Shown here piece by piece: positions 1-6,380 of a stretch of 10,412 nucleotides of DNA (positions within the stretch are counted from its first letter, which is position 1; each line of letters begins with the position of its first letter). Made by a program: the position numbers and the translations under genes. The notes below the pieces were generated by a model that worked only from the letters and a program-made list of their open reading frames with translations, was not told the origin of the DNA and ran no database searches. The stretch comes from Alistipes sp. (GTDB lineage Bacteria > Bacteroidota > Bacteroidia > Bacteroidales > Rikenellaceae), in assembly GCA_017501025.1 (NCBI GenBank), contig JAFVXS010000217.1, forward strand, positions 1 through 10,412, given 5' to 3'.

Positions 1-459
1 TCTATCCCGAAGACTTTGGTCAAGCTGCTGGTTGAGTGGTCTGCACAAAATAACCCTAATGAGATGGTATGTCGCACACTTCGTGATATTGTCGATACGC
101 CTATCAGCCCCGAATTGTTGCCGACAACTGCCGATGGCGAGATTGCACAAAAGACCGAAGAGTCGGTGGGGCCTTACGAGTTGCACGACTTCTTCATTTA
201 TCACTTTATCCGCAACGGCTTCGCTCCCGACAAGATTTCATTCTTGGCACATCGGGCATTTGGCAACCGCTACTCTACTGCCGAGATTCGCCACTGGTTA
301 AAGACCTTCCTGCGACGATTCTTTGCACAGCAGTACAAACGCTCGGCTGTGCCTGATGGCCCAAAAGTTGGCTCGGTATCGCTCTCGCCACGTGGCGATT
401 GGCGTATGCCTTCCGATGCTGTTGCAGCCGAGTGGTTGCGTGAATATTCAGAGGTGTAA
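1..459 (+). CDS. nadE: Glutamine-dependent NAD+ synthase, C-terminal part (5' end outside window)
   Basis: The frame is open from base 1 and ends at TAA 457-459, giving the last 152 residues; the start lies outside the window. The fragment matches the C-terminal end of the synthetase domain of the large two-domain NAD+ synthases, which carry an N-terminal nitrilase-type glutaminase. These amidate deamido-NAD+ to NAD+ using ATP and ammonia from glutamine, in the cytoplasm. Recognisable landmarks are SIPKTLVKLLVEW at the edge, the PISPELLP segment, QKTEESVGPYELHDFF, and a basic tail containing LRRFFAQQYKRSAVPDGPKVGSVSLSPRGDWRMPSDA. The last two blocks are strongly conserved in Bacteroidota homologues. 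The family is usually about 640 residues, so roughly three quarters of the protein is missing. A TTG at base 16 lies inside the conserved domain and is not a start. The GH92 gene follows 39 nt downstream on the same strand; no terminator is visible between them. Confidence 0.93.
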   Translation, partial: SIPKTLVKLLVEWSAQNNPNEMVCRTLRDIVDTPISPELLPTTADGEIAQKTEESVGPYELHDFFIYHFIRNGFAPDKISFLAHRAFGNRYSTAEIRHWLKTFLRRFFAQQYKRSAVPDGPKVGSVSLSPRGDWRMPSDAVAAEWLREYSEV

Positions 460-498
460 AGTCTTATTTGCAGGAAATTGATCTCTATTTAACCCTAT

Positions 499-2661
499 AT
501 GAAACGCTATCTAAAATCTCTACTGCTGTTGGCGATTATGCTATTACCCGACTTCGCCACCGCTGAACAGAAGAAGCTGGCAACAGATTATGCTGCGATT
601 GTAAACCCGTTTATCGGAACACATCGAGCAAAGCGTATTTCATTGATGGGAACAACATTTTCGGGAGTATCGTTACCTTGGGGTATGGTACAATTCACTC
701 GTCCTGCATTTGACGAGCCTCTCGGATTTGTCGTAAATCAGTTGAGCGGCACAGGTGGTTGGCATATGGGACACTTCCCAACATATCCACTTAAAGGCAT
801 ACTGAACGAGTCGCCAAAACGTATGTTCAACGGCACCATAAAAATATCCGAAGAGCAGGCCTCGGCAGGTTACTATGCCGCTAACGTACAGGGCGACACC
901 CGAGCTGAACTCTCGGCAACACTCCGTACGGGTATTGCCCGCTATACCTATGCTGCCGACGAAAAGAGGGCTACGATAATCATTGGTTGCGGCATCGCAT
1001 CGTCGCCAATAAAGATTGCAGCTATGACCATTACGGGTAAAAATAGTTGCGAGGGTTATGCCGAGGGTGGAATGTTCTGTTCACATCCAGCACCATATAA
1101 AATCTACTATGCAGCCGAGTTTGACTGCGAAGCGATTGAGAGCGGAATCTGGAAACACGACGAACTCCATCGCAACGCAACATTTGCCGAGGGCGAAAAT
1201 TCGGGTGTCTATTTCACATTCGACGTAGAGAAGGGTCGTACCATTCACTACAAATTTGCGATATCATACGTATCAGTAGAGAATGCGAAAGAGAATCTTC
1301 GTGCAGAGAATCCTTCGTGGAATTTCGATGCCGTAAAGTCTGCTGCTGCAATGGCTTGGAACAAGGAGTTGTCGAAAATCGAAATCGAAGGCGCTACACA
1401 GGATGAGCAGATACAGTTCTACACTCATCTCTACCATACGATGCTGAACCCTAACGTATTCAGCGATGTAAATGGCGAATATATGGGTGCCGATTTTGTA
1501 AAGCACAAGAGCGACCGTACTCATTATACGAATTTTAGCCTTTGGGATACATACCGCACGCAAATTCAACTCTATGCAGTGCTTTGGCCTGATATCACAT
1601 CGGATATTGTGCAATCACTTACCGACTTTGCCGTACAATCGGGTGGTTATCCTCGTTGGGTAATTGCCAACGTAGAGACCGGAACGATGAATGGCGACTG
1701 TGCTATTCCGTTTATTGCTTCGGCATACGCCTTCGGAGCAAAAGATTTCGATACGAAGAAAGCTCTTGAACTGATGAAGGCAAATGCAGGTATTCCTAAT
1801 ACCAAATCGCAGGGAGTGGAGTGTCGTCCCGGATTGAGCGACTACCTCGAAAAGGGATATTCACGCGGCTCTCGGATGTTGGAATACTGCATAGGCGACT
1901 TCGCATTGAGTCAATATGCCGAGTCGATAACAGGCAACCGCAACGAAGGCGAACAGTTCCGTCGCACCTCTGCAAATTGGCGAAACATCTACAATCCCGA
2001 AACAAAGTGGCTCTGTATGCGTAACTCGAAGGGTGAGTGGGATAAGCAGGACAAGGGTTGGACCGAATCGACCTACACGAACTGCTTCTGGTTGCTGCCA
2101 CACGATATCCCTGCCCTTATCGACACAATTGGCGAGGAGTTGGCAATGACCCGACTCGACACGCTCTTTACGAAGATTAGCGGAGGTGGTTTCAAAGCTT
2201 TATGGTGGTCATCCTGCAATGAGCCGGGAATGCACATTCCGTGGATATACAACTATCTCGGCCGTCCTGACAAGGTAAGCGACCTATTGGAGCGGGTATT
2301 TACAGAGTTATACACCAATCATCCTAACGGAATACCGGGTAATGACGATATGGGAACACTCTCGGCGTGGTACGTATTGGCCGCATCGGGCGTATATCCG
2401 TTTGTACCCGGCGTAGGAGCGATGATGCTCAACACTCCACGCTACTCGAAAATTACTTGGCACGCACCGAAAGGTGATATTGTCTTCTCGAAGAGCTCCG
2501 ATGCCCGCTATACTACCGACTGCAAGGTAAACGGCAAACGTCACGACTCCACTTGGCTGGATTGGTCGTTGGTGCAGAATGGCGGAACAATCGAACACAA
2601 GACCGCTGACACACCAAAGAGTTGGGGTACAAAACAACTACCACCATCATTGCGTAAATAA
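499..2661 (+). CDS. Secreted GH92-family alpha-mannosidase, divergent member
   Basis: This 720-residue protein has an N-terminal signal peptide: a KR pair, a hydrophobic core at residues 7-16, and a likely cut after about residue 22 (ATA/EQ). No lipobox cysteine is seen, so export to the periplasm rather than lipidation is expected. The rest is a GH92 protein. The N-terminal beta-sandwich starts at NPFIGT (36-41) with PWGMVQ (60-65). The (alpha/alpha)6 domain carries LWDTYRT (349-354), ETGTMNGD (393-400), NWRNIYNPET (493-502), WTEST (521-525), NEPGMHIPWIYNY (574-586) and GNDDMGTLSAWYV (614-626). GH92 enzymes are calcium-dependent inverting exo-alpha-mannosidases acting on N-glycans or yeast mannan. 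By motif analogy with BT3990, a GNDD aspartate would be the base and E523 the acid; this is inferred without an alignment. Several conserved positions differ (see findings), so linkage specificity is open. No SusC/SusD-like genes are adjacent. No convincing promoter is visible in the 39-nt gap, so it may be read through from nadE. Confidence 0.9.
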   Translation: MKRYLKSLLLLAIMLLPDFATAEQKKLATDYAAIVNPFIGTHRAKRISLMGTTFSGVSLPWGMVQFTRPAFDEPLGFVVNQLSGTGGWHMGHFPTYPLKGILNESPKRMFNGTIKISEEQASAGYYAANVQGDTRAELSATLRTGIARYTYAADEKRATIIIGCGIASSPIKIAAMTITGKNSCEGYAEGGMFCSHPAPYKIYYAAEFDCEAIESGIWKHDELHRNATFAEGENSGVYFTFDVEKGRTIHYKFAISYVSVENAKENLRAENPSWNFDAVKSAAAMAWNKELSKIEIEGATQDEQIQFYTHLYHTMLNPNVFSDVNGEYMGADFVKHKSDRTHYTNFSLWDTYRTQIQLYAVLWPDITSDIVQSLTDFAVQSGGYPRWVIANVETGTMNGDCAIPFIASAYAFGAKDFDTKKALELMKANAGIPNTKSQGVECRPGLSDYLEKGYSRGSRMLEYCIGDFALSQYAESITGNRNEGEQFRRTSANWRNIYNPETKWLCMRNSKGEWDKQDKGWTESTYTNCFWLLPHDIPALIDTIGEELAMTRLDTLFTKISGGGFKALWWSSCNEPGMHIPWIYNYLGRPDKVSDLLERVFTELYTNHPNGIPGNDDMGTLSAWYVLAASGVYPFVPGVGAMMLNTPRYSKITWHAPKGDIVFSKSSDARYTTDCKVNGKRHDSTWLDWSLVQNGGTIEHKTADTPKSWGTKQLPPSLRK

Positions 2662-2679
2662 TTCCACCGTACAACAGTT

Positions 2680-2709
2680 AAAAATCCCTGACCAAAATCA
2701 GGGATTTTT
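2680..2709. terminator. Bidirectional intrinsic terminator between convergent genes
   Basis: A perfect 12-bp inverted repeat: AAAAATCCCTGA (2680-2691), a 6-nt loop, then TCAGGGATTTTT (2698-2709). Because the outer arm bases are A/T runs, the hairpin presents a U-tract whichever strand is transcribed. It starts 18 nt after the GH92 stop and lies 2 nt beyond the stop of the convergent glycosyltransferase gene, so it can terminate both transcripts. Confidence 0.93.
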
Positions 2710-2711
2710 AT

Positions 2712-3785
2712 TTATCTAAACAAATGACTGTGCAGCCACGCCATTCTACGGTCAAGCCATATCAATAACGAACGTACCCAATCGGGTAGGCGTTTGTGGC
2801 AGCGTCGCCAATATTGCAGAGCATCGATAGGCAGCAGTGCATTCTGACGCACCTTTATCTGCGGAATACCACACTCGGCAAGTAACATAGAGAGTTGTTT
2901 ATCACACTGCTCAAATTCGTCACTAACGAACATCTCCGAAGGCATTGTTATCAGATAGAGGCGATATATCACACGCATACGCTCCTCGACAGCCGCCCGC
3001 AAAAATAGGCGACGGTTTATCGATAGTGCCATATTGCTATGCTCGATAAAGTACTTGCCCATTGCCTGTGCAACCTGTTGCAGATGGCTTATGCTGCGGA
3101 CAATAACCTGCAAATCCATAGTTTGCCCCTCGCGTGCCGTATTATATATGTATATGGGAGTCGCTGTAAATGCTATCGACTCGGCATAGAACATCGGGTA
3201 GAAAGTCCACTCTCGGTCGGTATATGATATGCCCTCACTCTGTCGATAACCCGACTCTCGCAACAATGCAGTACGATATGTCAAAGCGTGCATCGCAAAT
3301 GGTCGCAACTGACCCGCTGCCAACACCTCGTCGAGCGAATAGCGGCAGGCGGTCTTAAACATCTGCTTACCATAGAGGTCATAATCGCAACGATGCGTGC
3401 CATCACGCCCCTCCTCGATATATGGCGAAACAACTACATCTGTTCCCGAGACAGCCTCCAACTGACCAACAAAGTCGTCCAATGCAGCACTATCAAACCT
3501 ATCGTCAGCATCCAAAATCTTGACATATTCGCCCCGTAATGAGCCGAGTGCCGCATTGATTGTCGAGCCATAATTACCATTCTCCTTATCGATAACCCGC
3601 ACCGTATCGGGATGAGAATCGGCATAACCGAGAGCAATCGACAACGACCCATCGCGGCTGCCATCATTCACGACCACCACATCAATATCGGCACAACGTT
3701 CGCACACCACAATCGAATCGAGAGCGTTAGCGAGGTAGTGCTCCATATTGTATGTCGGGATAATTATCGATAATCGCTTCATCAT
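2712..3785 (-). CDS. Family 2 glycosyltransferase
   Basis: This 357-residue protein has the GT-A fold signature of GT2 enzymes at its N-terminus: LSIIIPTYNMEHYL (5-18), VNDGSRDGS (39-47), ENGNYGSTINAAL (68-80) and the metal/nucleotide-sugar binding DADD (92-95). A TDREW segment (189-193) sits where GT2 enzymes usually carry the acceptor-side catalytic acid or base. The C-terminal half is helical and basic and ends in an amphipathic, Trp- and Arg-rich stretch that could touch the membrane; no clear transmembrane helix is seen. It should transfer a sugar from a nucleotide donor to a cytoplasmic lipid-linked or glycan acceptor; donor and acceptor cannot be read from sequence. It is the last gene of a three-gene operon. 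Its first ATG overlaps the TGA of the licD-like gene by 4 nt (ATGA), which suggests translational coupling. A second ATG follows directly, so the protein may begin one residue later. Confidence 0.92.
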   Translation of the reverse strand: MMKRLSIIIPTYNMEHYLANALDSIVVCERCADIDVVVVNDGSRDGSLSIALGYADSHPDTVRVIDKENGNYGSTINAALGSLRGEYVKILDADDRFDSAALDDFVGQLEAVSGTDVVVSPYIEEGRDGTHRCDYDLYGKQMFKTACRYSLDEVLAAGQLRPFAMHALTYRTALLRESGYRQSEGISYTDREWTFYPMFYAESIAFTATPIYIYNTAREGQTMDLQVIVRSISHLQQVAQAMGKYFIEHSNMALSINRRLFLRAAVEERMRVIYRLYLITMPSEMFVSDEFEQCDKQLSMLLAECGIPQIKVRQNALLPIDALQYWRRCHKRLPDWVRSLLIWLDRRMAWLHSHLFR

Positions 3786-4630
3786 TTTGTATCGCTTTTT
3801 GTATCAAATGAGAGTCTGTATGGTGCGTGATTTATCTGTTCGCTCTCGGGGAGTACGGGTCGCAAATTCGGATAGTGATGACGCAGATAACTCTCCACAT
3901 CGTCTGGTAACATCACTCGCAGAGGTCCAAATTCGCACTCTACGCTCCTCTCTATGCACTGACGGCGTATCTGGTCACGCGGCATACGCACAATATTCAC
4001 ACGTTCGCAACCTCGTCCGTTATAGGCTCCGAGCACTCTGTTCATCTTGCGATATATCCAGCCACGCGAAGCCAACAGAGTCACCAAACGTATCGCTATG
4101 CAACTAATCCACGACTTTGGCAGCGGCGTATCGATTTGGCACTTGCCACAATGTCCCCACAACCACAACTGCTTACCCATAAAACAGTTTATCCAGAACT
4201 TCGCCCTTGCACGATGTATCTTTTCGCACAACGCACCATTCGGAATCTCGTCATAAGGGAATATATCGACAAAGATACCGTGATGTATATCCATATCACG
4301 AAACATCTCCTCGACAAACAACGTATCGTTCTTTTTGACCTTTGCAAAGTAGAATGGCGTATTAGGCTCCGAGCCAAACCACTCCAAAAAGTATTGCGAT
4401 TGCAGCTCCGATGGGGCGACCTCCAAAAAGCGGTCATAATCACGACGCAACATACCGACATCGATATCGTCATCCCACGGAACAATTGCCCGATTATAGA
4501 ATGCCCCTATTGCCGAGCCTCCCTGTATAAAGTAGGGAATGTTATGCTTGTTGCAGATGCGGACTATCTCGCCCAAAATTTCGTACAGCACCTCGTGCAA
4601 TCGTTCCAAATCCTCTTTACGATACTTCAT
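3782..4630 (-). CDS. LicD-family phosphotransferase
   Basis: This 282-residue protein carries the LicD nucleotidyltransferase-fold signature: a helical start (LHEVLYEILGEIVRICNKHNIP), then YFIQGGSAIGAFYNRAIVPWDDDIDVGM between residues 33 and 60. The GGS loop and acidic residues D53, D54, D55 and D57 are the presumed metal ligands. A second family motif, HHGIFVDIFPYD, is at 116-127. LicD proteins transfer phosphocholine or related phospho-alcohol groups from a nucleotide-activated donor to a cell-surface glycan. Many homologues act on other substrates, and no LicA/LicB/LicC choline uptake or activation genes are present here, so phosphocholine should not be assumed. The central part has Cys and Trp clusters (about 148-165) of unknown meaning. 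It lies 5 nt downstream of the LuxE-like gene and overlaps the GT2 gene by 4 nt, so all three are probably co-translated. ATG at 4630 is the only sensible start given the conserved helix right after it. Confidence 0.9.
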   Translation of the reverse strand: MKYRKEDLERLHEVLYEILGEIVRICNKHNIPYFIQGGSAIGAFYNRAIVPWDDDIDVGMLRRDYDRFLEVAPSELQSQYFLEWFGSEPNTPFYFAKVKKNDTLFVEEMFRDMDIHHGIFVDIFPYDEIPNGALCEKIHRARAKFWINCFMGKQLWLWGHCGKCQIDTPLPKSWISCIAIRLVTLLASRGWIYRKMNRVLGAYNGRGCERVNIVRMPRDQIRRQCIERSVECEFGPLRVMLPDDVESYLRHHYPNLRPVLPESEQINHAPYRLSFDTKSDTK

Positions 4631-4635
4631 AACAT

Positions 4636-5601
4636 CTACTGAACTAATAGATTACAACCCCTTATATCGGCAGCTGTCAAACGTCCCTCGACAGCAAATT
4701 CACCATCGGCAAACCGCTGCCCAACATCCTGTGTAGCGATAAACGAACAGGAATAGACATTAGCCAAATCGATAATATCAATCGCACCACGACTACCTAT
4801 CGGCAAGCGGGCAAACGGATTGTTCACATCACGAATCAACACCCGCATCCACGGTGGCGTTGCAAAACGGCCGTTACCCTTCGAGTAGGCTTGCGACAGC
4901 AACTCTGCCATACCATACTCCGAATGAATCTGCTCGACACCGAAAGCTTCACACAAAATAGCGTGCAACTCTGTCTTCGGTAACTCCATGCGGTGCCCCT
5001 TCATACCACCCGTCTCCATCACGACGGTATTCTCCAACTTCGGTGCATACTGCTCCGCCAAGTCCAAAAGTGCATAGGTTACGCCCAACAAAATCTTCGG
5101 TTTCGTGTCGGCAGCCATATCCGCAAGCAACTTTTCGTACTCATCGAGATAGAAACCGCCAGAGCCACACTCGCGAATCAACCTATCAGCCATATAAATC
5201 AACGACGACCCTTTGCGTTGCAGATAGGAAGGCAACAGAGCATAGAGGCTCCACTGCCCCATATCGCCATAAAACTGCTCAAACGCCTGCAAAAAGCTGC
5301 GTTCATATAGTGCAACATCAGCTACTGCGTGGCGTGATGAGATCATCGATGTTGTAGCACTCGATGTGAATACTATCTGCGGAGGAGTATCTGCTCCATA
5401 GACATCGCAACTCTTGAACAGCTCTATCGGCAACATCGGAATCTGCTCGACATCGGCAACCATCTCGACATCGCAGCCGATAAGTTGCAGATACTCCGCA
5501 TAGACCCGACAATGCTCTGCCTGATAGCGGAACAGCTCCAAAGCAATCCGACGAAACTCCTCGTCGCTGCGAATGGCAAATATGTCATCTGTTGGAAACA
5601 T
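4636..5601 (-). CDS. LuxE-like acyl-protein synthetase / AMP-forming ligase family protein
   Basis: Read from ATG 5601 the product has 321 residues and resembles the LuxE/acyl-protein synthetase family, relatives of phenylacetate-CoA ligase that activate a carboxylic acid as an acyl-adenylate. Landmarks in order are IPMLPIELFKS (about 54-64), the nucleotide-loop region TSSATTSMISSRH (79-91), LLPSYLQRKGSSLIYM (122-137), METGGMKGHR (195-204), YGMAELLSQAYS (229-240) and TQDVGQ (290-295). The order and spacing fit the adenylation core, and no extra domain is attached. The frame stays open up to 5727, but that segment overlaps the infC terminator and is low-complexity hydrophobic, so MFPTDDIF at 5601 is preferred. 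In bioluminescent bacteria LuxE works with a LuxC reductase; no reductase or acyl carrier protein gene is here. Being first in an operon with LicD and GT2 genes suggests it activates an acid used to decorate a surface glycan, which is inference. The loop has an unusual A in place of the usual G. Confidence 0.82.
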   Translation of the reverse strand: MFPTDDIFAIRSDEEFRRIALELFRYQAEHCRVYAEYLQLIGCDVEMVADVEQIPMLPIELFKSCDVYGADTPPQIVFTSSATTSMISSRHAVADVALYERSFLQAFEQFYGDMGQWSLYALLPSYLQRKGSSLIYMADRLIRECGSGGFYLDEYEKLLADMAADTKPKILLGVTYALLDLAEQYAPKLENTVVMETGGMKGHRMELPKTELHAILCEAFGVEQIHSEYGMAELLSQAYSKGNGRFATPPWMRVLIRDVNNPFARLPIGSRGAIDIIDLANVYSCSFIATQDVGQRFADGEFAVEGRLTAADIRGCNLLVQ

Positions 5602-5635
5602 CGTCTTTATACCTTGCGTTTTTACCGAACATTCT

Positions 5636-5667
5636 AAAAAATAACATTTTACTGCTGTGGCAACAAG
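5636..5667 (-). promoter_or_regulatory. Possible promoter of the LuxE-like/LicD/GT2 operon
   Basis: On the - strand TATTTTTT (5643-5636) matches the Bacteroidota -7 box TAnnTTTG except at the last base, and CTTG (5667-5664) lies 20 nt upstream as a weak -33 element. It sits after the infC terminator and about 35 nt before the start at 5601, where a promoter is expected. The region is AT-rich, so a chance match is possible. Confidence 0.25.
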
Positions 5668-5699
5668 TCCAAATAGGTCAAATCCGAGCAAACCGCACG

Positions 5700-5733
5700 A
5701 AAAAGCAGAGCGTTGCCCCTGCAACACTCTGCT
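5700..5733 (-). terminator. Intrinsic terminator of the thrS-infC operon
   Basis: The arms AGCAGAGTGTTGC and GCAACGCTCTGCT (read on the - strand, 5733-5721 and 5716-5704) form a 13-bp stem with a 4-nt loop, followed by a run of Ts. The one non-Watson-Crick position is a U-G wobble in - strand RNA but a C-A mismatch in + strand RNA, which shows the hairpin serves the - strand. It begins 18 nt after the infC stop. Confidence 0.9.
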
Positions 5734-5751
5734 GATAATCAGCGTAATAGA

Positions 5752-6351
5752 TTAACCCTTCTTACCCTTTGGTGCAAGAATCATATTCATCTTCTTGCCC
5801 TCCAAAGTAGGCATCACCTCCACCTTTGCAATCTCTTCGAGAGCTGTTGCAAAACGAAGCAGAAGAATCTCGCCCTGCTCCTTGAAGACAATGCTTCGTC
5901 CACGGAAGAATACATACGCCTTAACCTTTGCACCCTCCTTGATAAAATTCTCGGCGTGACGCAACTTGAAGTTAAAGTCGTGGTCATCGGTCTGTGGACC
6001 AAAACGAATCTCTTTGATGACAATCTTTGTCTGCTTTGCCTTAATCTCCTTCTGTTTCTTCTTCTGTTGATAGAGGAACTTCTGGTAATCGACAATGCGA
6101 CATACAGGCGGCTCGGCATTAGGCGAAATCTCGACCAAGTCGAGCTCCATTTCGTCTGCCAAAGCGATCGCCTGTGCAATAGGCAACACAAGATTAGGCT
6201 CGACATTGTCGCCTACGATACGCACCGTAGGAGCCGTAATCTCATTGTTGATTCGGTTTGGGTTCTCTTTAATCGGACGTCGTCCGCGATTTTGTTGTGG
6301 TCCCTGCGTCTTCTGTACAGGACGAGGAACGAATGGTTTATATCCTGCCAT
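5752..6351 (-). CDS. infC: Translation initiation factor IF-3
   Basis: This 199-residue protein is IF-3, which binds the 30S subunit, keeps 50S from joining early and checks start-codon and initiator-tRNA pairing. The N-terminal domain begins at RINNEITAPTVRIVGDN (33-49) and includes LDLVEISPNAEPPVCRIVDYQKF. A Lys-rich linker (QQKKKQKEIKAKQTK) leads to the C-terminal domain with IRFGPQTDDHDFNFKLRHA, VKAYVFFRGR and MNMILAPKGKKG. Before the conserved core there is a basic, Pro/Gln-rich extension of about 32 residues; similar extensions occur in Bacteroidota IF-3. ATG 6351 is taken as the start, unlike the AUU of E. coli infC, although an in-frame ATT exists at residue 27 (see findings). The gene lies 29 nt after thrS and is followed at once by a terminator rather than by rpmI-rplT. 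Confidence 0.97.
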   Translation of the reverse strand: MAGYKPFVPRPVQKTQGPQQNRGRRPIKENPNRINNEITAPTVRIVGDNVEPNLVLPIAQAIALADEMELDLVEISPNAEPPVCRIVDYQKFLYQQKKKQKEIKAKQTKIVIKEIRFGPQTDDHDFNFKLRHAENFIKEGAKVKAYVFFRGRSIVFKEQGEILLLRFATALEEIAKVEVMPTLEGKKMNMILAPKGKKG

Positions 6352-6380
6352 CTAAATATATAAAAAGTGTTCTCTATTCA

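Noticed and set aside
460..498. Promoter for the GH92 gene (TTATTTG near 464)
   Set aside because: It lacks the TA two bases before TTTG and has no spaced -33 element, so it does not meet the TAnnTTTG consensus.
3782..4630. Calling the LicD-family gene a phosphocholine transferase in a lic locus
   Set aside because: No choline kinase, transporter or cytidylyltransferase genes are nearby, and the family has many non-choline members.
5602..5727. N-terminal extension of the LuxE-like protein
   Set aside because: The frame is open, but it begins inside the infC terminator hairpin and would exclude the intergenic promoter region; the family-like sequence starts at 5601.
5713..6363. + strand open frame (216 codons) with Leu-rich stretches, opposite infC
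   Set aside because: The apparent membrane-like Leu runs are the reverse complement of the Lys/Glu-rich linker of IF-3.
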